Positions 1-9,397 of a stretch of 51,764 bases of DNA are shown piece after piece. The first letter of the stretch is position 1, and each line of letters opens with the position of its first letter. Origin of the DNA: an uncultured Leptolyngbyaceae cyanobacterium. GTDB lineage: Bacteria; Cyanobacteriota; Cyanobacteriia; Leptolyngbyales; Leptolyngbyaceae. The position numbers were made by a program, and so were the translations under genes. Location: NCBI GenBank assembly GCA_938023035.1, contig CALIDI010000046.1:1-51764 (forward strand), in the 5' to 3' direction. Under the pieces are notes generated by a model, which was not told where the DNA came from, did not search any database, and saw only the letters and a program-made list of their open reading frames with translations.

Positions 1-466
1 CATCTGTAGGCGCGGCTTCCAGCCGCCAGCGAAAAAGTTTCGTCAATCAACGAGGGAGAGGGGGTTAGACTAGCACCCGTTTAACCAAACAATGCAGCGA
101 ACCAACCATCCAGTCATGGTTTAAACTTCCATGCCAATCATTAAATTCCGCACAAAAACGATGGCTCATAGATTCAGTTCAATGCCAGTTGTTGTTCTTA
201 ACATTGCCGATGAATGGGAGACATTCTGGTGGGCAAAAGGATGGGAACTGTAAGAATGTTTTTAAAGCTTTTTCTACGACTTCTGGAATAAGTGTTAGTC
301 AACGGCTCGAGATACTCACTTCTAGAATCAGCCATGGATTTGAGCCGCCAGTCGCCTCTTTCTTTGGGCAGACCAGACAAGTTTTAGTCTCTCTCAATTG
401 AGAGTTGGGCAATTTTAACAACGGCATTACTCTAGGCCTTAGAGCATCAATTAACGTTTAACTGTA
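1..466. other. Gene-free left edge
   Basis: I see no supportable gene here. Two short opposed open frames overlap around 190-400, but neither has a ribosome binding site, a recognisable motif or a cyanobacterial-looking protein sequence. The first bases (about 5-28) are rich in GGC/GCC and could be the tail of a hairpin belonging to a gene outside the window. The promoter of the gene at 467 should lie in this stretch, but I cannot place it. Confidence 0.5.
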
Positions 467-1765
467 ATGGATACCCTGCTGCGGCGAGCCATAGAATTAA
501 GACAGGCACTACTCGACTATATCAACCGTGCCGAAGGTGAACTTGCGATCGCCCTAGAGCGCTACTCTGCCGATCAACTGGCCCAGCCTACAAAGTTTCA
601 GTTTCAGGGGCAAGCGCGAACCGACTGGATTGTTCATCGGTTTTTGACAGAAGCGCAGATCTCAGGCAAAACCCCAATTGCTTACTTTTTAGAGAATGCA
701 TCAGAGTTGACCGATGGCGATCGCGCTCTAGTTCACCATTGGGAAAACAGTTTCATTGGTTTATTTGAAGTAACAGAGCCACTAGCCACTGGCTTTAACG
801 GGATGAATTGGTTAACCAACCAGCGTTACCAGATTCAGGTGCCTCCAGAGCAGATGCCAACCCAGTTGGGCCAGAAAGAAATTCTGCTCAGTCACATCGC
901 GCCTCTGGGTAAGGGTTGGATAGTATTTGGCCCGCAGATGCGGTTAGGTAAGTTAGGTAAACCAAAGCTAGCTGCGGCGATCGGTCATTTTAAGCACGAC
1001 TTTCCGACTCACCTTTATGGGGATGCCCCTGAGTTGCTCGAAGCAGCCTGGCAATCTGTGGAGCAATACCATAGGGAATTTGTCGATTTTTTTGGGCAAG
1101 ACCAAGTGACGTTGCCAGGTGACCAAATGAGTCAGCAACTCCAAGAACTCCAGGCCGCGATCGTGCAAAAGCGGATGGATGCGGTAAAGCAGGAACCAGA
1201 AATCTCTGAAGCCGAGTTTCTAGAACGAGCAGCCACATTAGGGATCGCTCCACAAGCCGCTAAACAATTATTCAGTCAAGGATCGCCGCTAGACCGGCTG
1301 ACCGCTAGACCAGTCAGCCTCCCCAATCACCTAAAGCAGGCTGCAACCCTGACCATGCTTGTGCATCCTCGCTGGGGGCAAGTATTTTTGCCCGATTATT
1401 GCCAGTTGCTGGGCTATTTAAGGGAAGCCAATCCTGAAGAAGCACCCACTGCTAAAACATTGCTTCAAACTTATCTCGCTAATCCAGAGGTGAAACCCTT
1501 TATCTGGCAACGGCTAGCTCAGGAGTATCCTGTCCCCCTAGAAACCCTGCTGCGGAGTATCCTGCATCGTCCTGACTGGCAGCTCAAGCAAGATCTACCT
1601 GCACTCTTACAGGAATTCCATCATCCTCCCGCACCGGCCCTGCCTGAAACAGCCAGTGTGCCCTTGCATCTCCACCAATTGTTTGAGGCTGCCCTGCTAG
1701 AAGTACAAAAACAGAAAAAGAAACCGAAAGAGAAAGCAACTGCAACAAAGGGATTTGGTCGCTAA
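467..1765 (+). CDS. Conserved cyanobacterial protein of unknown function
   Basis: This 432-residue protein starts at an ATG at 467. It looks soluble: there is no signal peptide or membrane segment. It opens with a helical, charged stretch (LLRRAIELRQALLDYINRAE) and is rich in Gln, Leu and Pro. The tail is very basic (KQKKKPKEK) and could bind nucleic acid or a ribosome, which is inference only. HIP1-type GCGATCGC sites inside the gene match neighbouring genes, so nothing suggests transfer. I do not recognise a catalytic motif. It stands alone, with 430 bases of non-coding DNA before the next gene. That it is a real gene rests on length, codon use and start context. Its function is unknown to me. 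Confidence 0.8.
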   Translation: MDTLLRRAIELRQALLDYINRAEGELAIALERYSADQLAQPTKFQFQGQARTDWIVHRFLTEAQISGKTPIAYFLENASELTDGDRALVHHWENSFIGLFEVTEPLATGFNGMNWLTNQRYQIQVPPEQMPTQLGQKEILLSHIAPLGKGWIVFGPQMRLGKLGKPKLAAAIGHFKHDFPTHLYGDAPELLEAAWQSVEQYHREFVDFFGQDQVTLPGDQMSQQLQELQAAIVQKRMDAVKQEPEISEAEFLERAATLGIAPQAAKQLFSQGSPLDRLTARPVSLPNHLKQAATLTMLVHPRWGQVFLPDYCQLLGYLREANPEEAPTAKTLLQTYLANPEVKPFIWQRLAQEYPVPLETLLRSILHRPDWQLKQDLPALLQEFHHPPAPALPETASVPLHLHQLFEAALLEVQKQKKKPKEKATATKGFGR

Positions 1766-2195
1766 GCCACGCAATTTAATGGGTTTAGAAATCGAAGAAA
1801 TGAATCGCCCGCCCCCCCTTTCTTAAATGCCCGTCAGGGCGGTACCCTGCCCCCAAGGGAAAAAGGGAGCGAGAGAGCCTGTTCTGTCTCTCTTGGGGAA
1901 AGAGCCAGGGTGAGAGCAAACTGGGTGATCTCTACCTAGATTCAGCACTATCAAATTCAATGGGTTTGAAAAACGCAGGAATACCCGTCCAGGAAACAGG
2001 GGGCTAATCCCGTATGGCAGGACAAACACAGGCTAGGACAGGGTTAGGGGGTAGAACTTATGGCTGGAGGTGAAGCGATCCTAGCTATTATCCAAGTGTT
2101 CTAATGCTATTTGGGATTTCAGAATTGCTCCACTGCCATATGAGTGCCCTGGTCGTGGCGTAGAATGATCTCTCACTCCTTTTTACGAACCTTCC
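1766..2195. other. Intergenic region with long stem-loop
   Basis: No gene is seen. An imperfect hairpin pairs CCCCAAG (1851-1857) with CTTGGGG (1892-1898), with an inner stem AGAGA (1872-1876) against TCTCT (1887-1891). Read on the minus strand the area has the C-rich, GAGA-rich look of the small dispersed repeats found elsewhere in the window. The phrase AATGGGTTT followed by an A-rich stretch occurs twice, near 1778 and 1958. The hairpin could end transcription of the upstream gene, but no clear T-run follows it. Confidence 0.4.
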
Positions 2196-3707
2196 ATGTA
2201 CTGCGACTATCTTGTCCAGATTTTGACCGCGCGTGTCTACGATGTGGCCCAAGAAACGCCTTTAGAATTAGCCCCCAACCTATCGGCTCGATTAAACAAT
2301 CGACTCCTGCTAAAGCGGGAAGATATGCAACCCGTTTTTTCGTTTAAGTTACGGGGAGCTTATAACAAAATGGTGAACTTGCCCCCCGAAAAGTTGGCTC
2401 AGGGGGTAATCGCTGCATCTGCTGGGAATCACGCTCAGGGGGTAGCGTTAGGAGCGCAACAGTTGAATACCCAAGCCATTATTGTGATGCCGGTGACAAC
2501 CCCCCAGGTTAAGGTGAATGCGGTGAAAGCGCGGGGGGCAATGGTGCTATTGCATGGGGATACCTACGATGATGCGTATGCCTATGCCCGTCAGCTTGAG
2601 GTCGAAAAGGGGCTAACGTTTATTCATCCCTTCGATGATCCTTATGTGATTGCCGGTCAGGGCACGATTGGTATGGAGATTTTACGGCAGCAGCAACAAC
2701 CGATTCATGCCATTTTTGTGGCGATCGGTGGCGGGGGGCTAATTTCGGGGGTGGCGGCTTATGTCAAGCGACTTCATCCAGAGATTAAAATCATTGGCGT
2801 TGAACCTGTAGATTCTGATGCCATGGCCCAATCCCTGAAGGCTGGAGAGCGAGTACGTTTACCCCAGGTCGGGTTATTTGCCGATGGGGTGGCGGTGCGG
2901 CAGGTGGGAGAAGAAACCTTTCGCCTGTGTCAGCAGTATGTAGATGAGATTATTTTGGTCAGCACGGATGACATTTGCGCGGCGATTAAGGATGTATTTG
3001 AAGATACCCGCTCTATTATGGAGCCGGCTGGGGCGTTGGCGATCGCTGGGGCAAAGGCTTATGTAGAGCGGGAACAGATTCAGGGCGAAACGCTGGTAGC
3101 GATCGCCTGCGGTGCCAACATGAATTTTGATCGGCTCCGATTTGTGGCAGAACGGGCCGAGGTGGGCGAACGGCGAGAAGCCATTTTTGCGGTGACGATC
3201 CCAGAGGAACGCGGGAGTCTGCGTAAGTTTTGTGAGTGCATTGGTAAACGCAATCTCACCGAGTTTAATTACCGCATTGCCGATGACCGGGATGCCCATA
3301 TTTTTGTCGGCTTACAGGTCGAAAACCGGGCCGATGCCGCGCAAATGGCAGCCAACTTTGTTCACTGTGGCTTTGCCACCATCGACCTGACTGATGATGA
3401 ACTGGCAAAACTGCACTTGCGCCATCTGGTGGGTGGGCGATCGCCCCTAGCTGAGCACGAGCTGCTCTATCGGTTTGAGTTTCCTGAGCGCCCGGGTGCA
3501 CTGATGAAATTCGTCTCTTCCATGAGTCCTGATTGGAATATCAGCCTGTTTCATTACCGTAATAACGGTTCCGATTATGGGCGCATCCTTGTGGGGATGC
3601 AAGTCCCCCCTGACGAAATGGGTGCATGGCAGGCATTTCTGGATACACTAGGTTATCGCTTTTGGGATGAAAGTCAAAACCCCGCTTATCATTTGTTCTT
3701 GGGGTAA
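2196..3707 (+). CDS. ilvA: Threonine ammonia-lyase, biosynthetic (threonine deaminase)
   Basis: This PLP enzyme turns L-threonine into 2-oxobutanoate and ammonia, the first committed step of isoleucine synthesis, in the cytosol. The 503-residue length is that of the long, biosynthetic form. The PLP-binding lysine lies in SFKLRGAYNKM (K51), the substrate loop is SAGNHAQG (about 75-82), and the phosphate-binding glycine loop is GGGGLISG (178-185). Residues from about 330 on form the two ACT-like regulatory repeats that in this family sense isoleucine and valine. The ATG at 2196 gives the usual cyanobacterial N-terminus (MYCDYLVQIL), although no strong Shine-Dalgarno precedes it. The gene is monocistronic and faces a gene on the other strand. 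Confidence 0.96.
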   Translation: MYCDYLVQILTARVYDVAQETPLELAPNLSARLNNRLLLKREDMQPVFSFKLRGAYNKMVNLPPEKLAQGVIAASAGNHAQGVALGAQQLNTQAIIVMPVTTPQVKVNAVKARGAMVLLHGDTYDDAYAYARQLEVEKGLTFIHPFDDPYVIAGQGTIGMEILRQQQQPIHAIFVAIGGGGLISGVAAYVKRLHPEIKIIGVEPVDSDAMAQSLKAGERVRLPQVGLFADGVAVRQVGEETFRLCQQYVDEIILVSTDDICAAIKDVFEDTRSIMEPAGALAIAGAKAYVEREQIQGETLVAIACGANMNFDRLRFVAERAEVGERREAIFAVTIPEERGSLRKFCECIGKRNLTEFNYRIADDRDAHIFVGLQVENRADAAQMAANFVHCGFATIDLTDDELAKLHLRHLVGGRSPLAEHELLYRFEFPERPGALMKFVSSMSPDWNISLFHYRNNGSDYGRILVGMQVPPDEMGAWQAFLDTLGYRFWDESQNPAYHLFLG

Positions 3708-3734
3708 CCTTAGAGGGCGTTTGAAACGTGTTTG

Positions 3735-3748
3735 GCGGTTAAAACCGC
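3735..3748. terminator. Hairpin between convergent genes
   Basis: GCGGTT and AACCGC pair perfectly across two bases, 27 bases after the ilvA stop and before the convergent DUF3143 gene. It is a candidate transcription stop, but there is no good T-run on either strand, so the call is weak. Confidence 0.35.
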
Positions 3749-3833
3749 AACGACACCAGTCAACGCTTATACAGATTTGAGCCAACAGAAGCCCGCCCTA
3801 ATACCTCCGCAGGTTTTGTCTGTGGCTATCACT

Positions 3834-4106
3834 CTATGGCCCCGCAAAGATGGCGTCTTCAATATCCTGACGGCTGAGAGAATACTTAAAGGAACGGCGC
3901 ACATTGCGATCGCCCTCGCCATAGTCGTAGTATCGCACCACAATTTGTTCAATATCCAGACACAATTCTGCTTTCCAGTCAGGGCGAGCTAGTAACCAGC
4001 AGTGAATATCCGCCTCACTTTGCTCAAAACCCTGATTACTCAGCCAGCGCTCAATTTCGGGTAAAGGATGGTTATAGAGAGGAGTACTCGAAGGAGGAAG
4101 TGCCAT
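3834..4106 (-). CDS. DUF3143 family protein
   Basis: This 90-residue soluble protein matches the small cyanobacterial DUF3143 family. It has the conserved opening PLYNHPLPEIERWL, a central WKAELCLDIEQIVVRY stretch and the closing signature RSFKYSLSRQDIEDAIFAGP. Length is normal for the family. The ATG at 4106 follows an AGGAG-like Shine-Dalgarno. It lies 70 bases downstream of a J-domain gene on the same strand, and the two are likely co-transcribed. The function of the family is unknown. The neighbouring J-domain protein hints at a link with protein folding, but that is context only. Confidence 0.88.
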   Translation of the reverse strand: MALPPSSTPLYNHPLPEIERWLSNQGFEQSEADIHCWLLARPDWKAELCLDIEQIVVRYYDYGEGDRNVRRSFKYSLSRQDIEDAIFAGP

Positions 4107-4176
4107 GATCCTTAAAACTGCTCACCACTTCATTTATTATCAGCGATCGCACCGACCTAAACCACGTCAGGTTTCA

Positions 4177-4881
4177 TCACTCGGTGACTCCCAACGCCTG
4201 GGGCGACGTTGCGCCGACCATCTCCTGGGTCTGGGCTTCTGATTTCTCTGAATCGACAACAAGAGGAAACGAGGAAGAAGACTCAGTCGGGAGCAAGGGG
4301 TTGAGGACTGGATCAGGGGCGGGTGCCAATGTCGCCGATTGTTCAGATCCAGAGTTGAGTCGCACAATCGGTGCTTGACGATAGCTTTGGGCAACCGTTT
4401 GCATAATTGACTCGCCCCGACTGACCCCAATCGCGATCGCCAGCACCAGACAAGCCACAAAGGTTAACCCTAAGATAAACAGAGCAAACAACTCGCCAGG
4501 AGAAAGAGGCCGATCCGTTGGGTCTAAATAAGACGAAGACGAAGACACCGGACTAAAGACCCTAGAATTTTGGAGAGAGGGTAGCGAATGCACAACCGCC
4601 ACACGGGAATAGCCAATTTTTTGATCGTAAATAGCCCGCCGCTCAGGGCTACTGAGGGTGGCATAGGCTTCATTAAGCTGTTGAAACTTTCGAGTAGCCA
4701 CTGCCGGAGTCAGGGTTGTCGTATCTGGATGATAAAGCTTACTCAAATCCCGATAGGATTGGCGAATTTCGCGGGCTGAGGCAGAAGGGTGTAAACCCAG
4801 CAACCCATAATAAGTTGCCGCAAATCGGCTTTGGGGCGAGGGTGGCGTCTTTTCGGTCGGGGAGGCCCAATCTTGCGTCAC
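4177..4881 (-). CDS. J-domain (DnaJ-like) protein with C-terminal membrane anchor
   Basis: The N-terminal J domain (about residues 23-92) carries the HPD motif (51-53, in KLYHPDT) needed to stimulate Hsp70 ATPase. There are no zinc-finger or substrate-binding DnaJ domains, so this is a type III co-chaperone. A hydrophobic span at about 131-152 (LFALFILGLTFVACLVLAIA) should anchor it in a membrane, followed by a Ser/Pro-rich tail of about 80 residues that looks disordered. The start is a GTG at 4881. It lies upstream of the DUF3143 gene. The likely role is to recruit DnaK to a membrane site. The client is unknown. Confidence 0.88.
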   Translation of the reverse strand: MTQDWASPTEKTPPSPQSRFAATYYGLLGLHPSASAREIRQSYRDLSKLYHPDTTTLTPAVATRKFQQLNEAYATLSSPERRAIYDQKIGYSRVAVVHSLPSLQNSRVFSPVSSSSSYLDPTDRPLSPGELFALFILGLTFVACLVLAIAIGVSRGESIMQTVAQSYRQAPIVRLNSGSEQSATLAPAPDPVLNPLLPTESSSSFPLVVDSEKSEAQTQEMVGATSPQALGVTE

Positions 4882-4950
4882 GGTAGATTCCTAAGATCGC
4901 GGGGTCGTTTATCTAACTATAGCTATCGCCAGGTTGCTGAGTCCATTGGT

Positions 4951-4980
4951 GCTAGGGGTGATAGGGGAGCCAACCCTAGC
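4951..4980 (-). other. Stem-loop in leader of the J-domain gene
   Basis: GCTAGGG (4951-4957) pairs with CCCTAGC (4974-4980) around a 16-base loop. It sits between the stop of the upstream O-antigen-ligase-like gene and the GTG of the J-domain gene on the same strand. It may be a terminator or leader structure, or part of a repeat: bases 4918-4942 resemble 14014-14038 (GCTATYGCCAGGTTRCTGAG). Confidence 0.3.
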
Positions 4981-5050
4981 CAGGGGGTTCACTTTTACAC
5001 CCCATCCTCAATCAGGTGCCTATGCCTAGATCTCAGATACTTCGATTATT

Positions 5051-6478
5051 TTAACCAGCTTCGTTTCTTCTCAACGTTCCTGCATCACAATTTTGTCGAG
5101 TGACGACTCCAGCGATCGCCCCAATTAACAGCCAACCCAGGAGGTTAATGCGCACATCAAACAGGGTGACATCTAATAAATGAAACAGGGCATAGGCCGC
5201 GATCGCCACCAACCAGGTAAAAAGAATCAGGCGATTTTCTCTGACACCCGGCATGGTTTGGGCCACATCCCCCCGCCAGCACTGCAACAGGCCCACCGCC
5301 TGCACCATTAACCCAATCACCAAACCCAGCAATAGCACCATCGCAGGGATTCCAGCTTCGCTGGCCAGCATCAATGGCAAATTATGGGGATGCCCAATAT
5401 ACACCCCCATCGTATCTCGATAAATCTGGCTGAAGCTGCGTAAACCCCAGCCCCAGACCGGACGCTGCTGGATCAAATCAAGAGCAAAGCGCCACTGAGT
5501 CACCCGTAAATCGGCCACCGGTCGGTTGGGATAGAGCTGATCATTAAGGCGCATCCAAATAAAAGCAGGAACCACCTGACGCAGAGGCTGACTCAAGCGA
5601 TTCGGAGCATAGGCGGCCCCCAAACACACCATCCCAACCGCCACAGCACTGGCTAGCAACCAGTGCCAACCCACATAAAGCGCAAAAATCAAAAAAACAA
5701 ACAGGGCAATCCCCCAGGCGTTGCGCGAGTCGGTCATCACTAGAGAAAGCGTATTACCTAGCACAATCACCCCTAAACCAATACGGTGCAGCCAAGATAA
5801 TTGGTTGGGTGAATCCTGGTCAGGAGTCAGAGTCGATTCCCTGTTTCCCATCGGGTGATTGAATTGGCGGTTTCCCTGCTGCATCCAGCCGAGCGCCTCA
5901 ACCCACAGCCCCAAGCTCATCACCAGGGTGATGCAAAAATAGCTGGCCAGTACATTGGCATAGAAAAATACAGACGACATTCGCCCCGGCGGACTTCCCC
6001 CCGCTGGTATCACCCAATGCACCACCCCCCAGTTGAATCCTCCACCCAGATTTAACCCCTGTTGTGCCAAACCAATCAGCATGACTGGAATCGAAGTCAC
6101 AACTAAAATCCAGCTCAGTCGGCGCAACTGCAAAGGGGTCTGGATCAGTTCGCTGAGGGCGGCACACAACCAGAAAAAGGGTAAGAAGTTAAATAACCCT
6201 AGAACGGCGTCTACCTTGCGCTCAGCAAAAGCGGTACTCAGCAGAAATAACAAAGCGACCAAAAGTAAGCCGCGATTCAGCCAGTGTTTGCCAAACTGTC
6301 GCCATCGCTGCCCCGTGATGCCCAGCAGCCCCAGAGAGAGGCTCACAATCCCAAAGACTGGAAACAGGGGTAACAATAGAAACCCCCATTGAACAAAGAA
6401 CCACTCTTGCCCCAGAGCGCGATCGCACGGAGCCGGTGGAAGAAAGGACAGGCTGATCAGGCGCTTAAGCAACTTCAA
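5051..6478 (-). CDS. O-antigen ligase / Wzy-family membrane protein
   Basis: This is a 475-residue polytopic protein with about ten to twelve hydrophobic spans. It carries the Wzy_C-type periplasmic loop, here with WGWGLRSFSQIYRDTMG and the histidine pair in GHPHNLPLMLASEAGIP. In this superfamily such loops carry the residues that transfer lipid-linked sugar chains. In cyanobacteria the superfamily also includes IctB, once proposed to act in inorganic carbon uptake, so the substrate cannot be fixed from sequence. The reading frame has only a TTG at 6478 (or TTG 6472) near its beginning, and it overlaps the upstream YaaW-like gene by 14 bases, which suggests translational coupling. The glycosylation locus is 20 kb away, so a direct link is unproven. 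Confidence 0.8.
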   Translation of the reverse strand: MKLLKRLISLSFLPPAPCDRALGQEWFFVQWGFLLLPLFPVFGIVSLSLGLLGITGQRWRQFGKHWLNRGLLLVALLFLLSTAFAERKVDAVLGLFNFLPFFWLCAALSELIQTPLQLRRLSWILVVTSIPVMLIGLAQQGLNLGGGFNWGVVHWVIPAGGSPPGRMSSVFFYANVLASYFCITLVMSLGLWVEALGWMQQGNRQFNHPMGNRESTLTPDQDSPNQLSWLHRIGLGVIVLGNTLSLVMTDSRNAWGIALFVFLIFALYVGWHWLLASAVAVGMVCLGAAYAPNRLSQPLRQVVPAFIWMRLNDQLYPNRPVADLRVTQWRFALDLIQQRPVWGWGLRSFSQIYRDTMGVYIGHPHNLPLMLASEAGIPAMVLLLGLVIGLMVQAVGLLQCWRGDVAQTMPGVRENRLILFTWLVAIAAYALFHLLDVTLFDVRINLLGWLLIGAIAGVVTRQNCDAGTLRRNEAG

Positions 6479-7307
6479 AACACTCGGTACGAGTTAAGCG
6501 AATTTGAGCGAGGGCATAGATTGCAGGAATAATGCGCCCATAATTGGTCGCGATCGCCCGCCAGCCTAAATCAGCCAGAAACAGAGTCCACAGAGCCGGG
6601 CCTAACACGGCAAAAACGCTCCGGGCTGCTGCGTAGCGTGCCGCACTCAGAGCCATGCCCCGCTTCGCCAGATGCAACGCCACCTGCCGCTGAATCTGAT
6701 TTGCCGCCACTCCGCCCCCTAGGGCCAATGCTTGTTGAGCTGCCTGGTAACTGGCAAAATGCAGAGCAAACTGGTGAGCGATGTGCTTTAAGAAGAGCGG
6801 TCGAATCACAGAGCTAACCGCTAACGCCCCCCCTCCCTTAACCAAAAGAGCGATCGGCTCCTGCTGAAACGGTATCGGCAACTCTGGCAAAATCTGAGCC
6901 TGGGTTAAGGACTTTTTCAATCGCACCTGCAACGCTCCCTGCTCAGCCTTGGGTAGTTGTTTGCAGGCACGACTCAGCAGGTTTAAGAAAACCTCGGCTT
7001 CCAAATCCTCCACAGACATTGAAGCTTTGTAGGGCAGCTTAAGATAGCGGCAAACCTGCACTAGCACCTGCCTGTAGGTTAACCCATGGGTGCGCCGACT
7101 CAAAACCGTCAGACCATCAGCAGCTAAAAAGCAAAACCGCGCCTCGATCGCATCAAGCCATGCTTCCCGCTCCAGGCTTTGCACATCTAGTGGGTCAGGA
7201 GTACTGACATAATCCAAAGGATTAAATTTGCGTCGAAACAAAATCTCTGTGAGGTCACGCAATTCATCATCAGTCGCCAACTCCAGCACTGACCTTATTT
7301 CGTTCAC
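6465..7307 (-). CDS. YaaW / UPF0174-like protein
   Basis: This 280-residue protein begins with an N-terminal helical domain (VLELATDDELRDLTEILF) typical of the YaaW/UPF0174 group. It ends in an Ala-rich, weakly hydrophobic region with AIATNYGRIIPAIYALAQIR, matching the family's C-terminal pattern. A GTG at 7307 is the start: GGAGG lies six bases upstream, the best Shine-Dalgarno in this part of the window. It is the first gene of a two-gene unit and its end overlaps the ligase-like gene by 14 bases. The biochemical role of the family is not known. The hydrophobic C-terminal half suggests membrane association. Confidence 0.78.
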   Translation of the reverse strand: MNEIRSVLELATDDELRDLTEILFRRKFNPLDYVSTPDPLDVQSLEREAWLDAIEARFCFLAADGLTVLSRRTHGLTYRQVLVQVCRYLKLPYKASMSVEDLEAEVFLNLLSRACKQLPKAEQGALQVRLKKSLTQAQILPELPIPFQQEPIALLVKGGGALAVSSVIRPLFLKHIAHQFALHFASYQAAQQALALGGGVAANQIQRQVALHLAKRGMALSAARYAAARSVFAVLGPALWTLFLADLGWRAIATNYGRIIPAIYALAQIRLTRTECFEVA

Positions 7308-7713
7308 TGCAAACCTCCACTAGATGAGGGGATATTTTCATGCCCTATTCTACAAAATGCTTGTCTTTCCCAACCAAAAGATAGTTTACCCTGGCCAACA
7401 GGCTCTCGGCATAAGCCCACTTTAGGATATTTAGACACGGGGGAAATGTGGGGATTCAATCCTAGCAAGGGATCTTGTCCCTATGCGCCATCTTGGCTTG
7501 AGGCTGTCATTCTATGACTGCCAGCTTCAGGCTCAATTGATTGAGAGAGGAGTGAAGTTCAGCCCTCCTTTTTTCAAAAGCCTACACTAGATCTTAAGAT
7601 CTTAGGGGTGTTACCGTCATATCTCCTAAACGGTCATCAAGTTTGAGTCATCGCGACGGTGATCACAAACGGCTACTCGAGTTTTCTGTAGACTATCCTT
7701 TCTTAGAGACTTT
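7308..7713. other. Divergent promoter region with palindromes
   Basis: This is the 406-base gap between the divergent yaaW-like and carboxypeptidase genes. It holds a small hairpin AGGGA-TCTTG-TCCCT near 7468-7483, a weak stem AGGAG/CTCCT near 7546-7572 followed by a T-run, and a perfect 14-base palindrome, AGATCTTAAGATCT, at 7589-7602. The last is 112 bases before the carboxypeptidase start and could be an operator. I see no coding potential or known RNA. Confidence 0.4.
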
Positions 7714-9309
7714 ATGCCAAATCAGGCTAGAGCAGATGACCGATGTATGCTGTCTACCATTGCTATGCAAACCTTAGAGAAAACTCACCCCAAGCTGACG
7801 GAACTCAAAAAACGTCTGGCTGAAATTGATGATATTAATTGTGCGGCCTCCTTGCTGTATTGGGATCAGGCTACCTACATGCCCCTTGGTGGAGCCACAG
7901 CCAGAGGGCGGCAATTGGCAACCCTGCGACAATTAGCCCATGCCAAACTAACCGATGGGGCGATCGCCCAATTGCTCGAAGACCTGTCAACCGACGCGGC
8001 AGATTTACCCTACGATTCTGACACGGCTGCCCTGCTTCGAATTACCCGGCGCCAGGTAGAGCGGGCGACAAAGGTGCCAAATTCATTTATGGCAGAGCTA
8101 TCAAAGCACCGTGCCGAGACTTACCAGGTTTGGGCAAAGGCGCGGGAGAGTAATTCCTTTGCCCTAGTGCAGCCCTACCTAGAAAAGACCCTGGAACTCA
8201 GCCGCGAGTGGGCCAATTTTTTTCCGGGGTATGACCACATTGCAGATCCCCTGATCGACGCCTCCGACCATGGCATGAAAGCCGCCACCATTCAGGCGAT
8301 TTTTGCTGAATTGCGATCCCAACTTGTGCCAGTCGTGCAGGCGATTACTGAGCAACCTCCGATCGCCGATCACTGCCTCAAGCAGTTTTTTCCAGAGGCG
8401 GATCAACTTGCTTTTAGCCTGAAGCTGATTCAGCAGATGGGGTTTAGCCTAGATCGGGGACGGCAAGATAAAACCCTGCATCCGTTTATGACCAATTTCT
8501 CGATTAATGATGTGCGAATTACGACGCGGGTGCAGGAACAGAATTTCAGCGAATGCCTGTTTAGCACCCTACATGAAATGGGTCATGCCTTTTACGAGCT
8601 AGGTAATGCGCCAGCACTTGAAAATACCCCTCTAGCCGGTGGCATTTCCTCTGGGGTTCATGAAAGTCAATCCCGTCTTTGGGAAAATATGGTAGGGCGA
8701 TCGCGACCTTTTTGGCGCTATGCCTATCCCCAACTTCAGGCAGCTTTTCCGGCTCAGCTTCAATCTGTACCACTAGAAACCTTCTACCGGGCGATCAATA
8801 AAGTATCACCCTCGTTGATTCGCACCGACGCTGATGAGGTTACCTACAACCTCCATGTCATGATTCGCTTTGATCTAGAACTAGCCCTGCTCGAAGGCTC
8901 CCTGTCGATACGTGAGCTGCCCGATGCCTGGAATGAACGCTACCGTTCTGACCTGGGTCTCGTACCCGACAGCGATAGCAACGGGGTATTGCAGGATGTG
9001 CACTGGTATAGCGGGTGTATTGGAGGCGCTTTCCAGGGCTATACCCTGGGTAACTTGATGAGTGCTCAGTTCTTTGAAGCAGCCCTCAAAGCCCACCCTA
9101 ACATTCCACAGCAGTTAGAGCAGGGCGATTTTGAGAGCTTATCCCACTGGTTGCAAACCAATCTTTATCAGCATGGCCGCAAATTTACCGCTGAGGAAAT
9201 CATGGTGCGGGTGACCGGGCAACCCCTCGGCACTAAACCTCTAATGCGCTATATCCACAAAAAATTTGGTGAACTCTATGACTTACCCTTAACGGCGATC
9301 GCCGCCTAA
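7714..9309 (+). CDS. M32 family metallocarboxypeptidase (Taq-type)
   Basis: This is a cytosolic zinc carboxypeptidase that trims amino acids from peptide C-termini. The zinc motif HEMGH lies at residues 287-291 and the downstream family block HESQSRLWENMVGRS supplies the next ligand region. DKTLHPFMTNFSINDVRITT and the N-terminal LLYWDQATYMP are also typical of M32. At 531 residues it is slightly longer than the usual 500-510. The excess is at the N-terminus, and the ATG at 7765 (MQTLEKTHPKL) would give a standard-length protein. I see no Shine-Dalgarno that decides between the two. It is a single gene, followed by a terminator hairpin. It probably acts in peptide recycling. Confidence 0.94.
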   Translation: MPNQARADDRCMLSTIAMQTLEKTHPKLTELKKRLAEIDDINCAASLLYWDQATYMPLGGATARGRQLATLRQLAHAKLTDGAIAQLLEDLSTDAADLPYDSDTAALLRITRRQVERATKVPNSFMAELSKHRAETYQVWAKARESNSFALVQPYLEKTLELSREWANFFPGYDHIADPLIDASDHGMKAATIQAIFAELRSQLVPVVQAITEQPPIADHCLKQFFPEADQLAFSLKLIQQMGFSLDRGRQDKTLHPFMTNFSINDVRITTRVQEQNFSECLFSTLHEMGHAFYELGNAPALENTPLAGGISSGVHESQSRLWENMVGRSRPFWRYAYPQLQAAFPAQLQSVPLETFYRAINKVSPSLIRTDADEVTYNLHVMIRFDLELALLEGSLSIRELPDAWNERYRSDLGLVPDSDSNGVLQDVHWYSGCIGGAFQGYTLGNLMSAQFFEAALKAHPNIPQQLEQGDFESLSHWLQTNLYQHGRKFTAEEIMVRVTGQPLGTKPLMRYIHKKFGELYDLPLTAIAA

Positions 9310-9344
9310 GTAGCGAGTCCTAATGATCCTTAAAAAGAGAAGAC

Positions 9345-9361
9345 TGGGGGCATTGCCCCCA
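9345..9361. terminator. GC-rich hairpin between convergent genes
   Basis: TGGGGGCA and TGCCCCCA pair around a single T, in practice a GGGGGC stem with an ATT loop. It sits 36 bases after the carboxypeptidase stop and 37 before the stop of the convergent cupin gene. It probably serves as a two-way transcription stop. There is an A-rich run on the left and a short T-containing run on the right. Confidence 0.6.
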
Positions 9362-9397
9362 CCGAGGGCTTCATTTCTGCACATTGTCCTAAATCAG

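Noticed and set aside
189-401. Open frames at the left edge on both strands
   Set aside because: They are short, mutually overlapping, lack ribosome binding sites, and their sequences resemble no family.
2874-3299. Long minus-strand open frame opposite ilvA
   Set aside because: It lies wholly within the strongly supported ilvA gene, has no start signal and no recognisable protein pattern. It reflects codon bias on the other strand.
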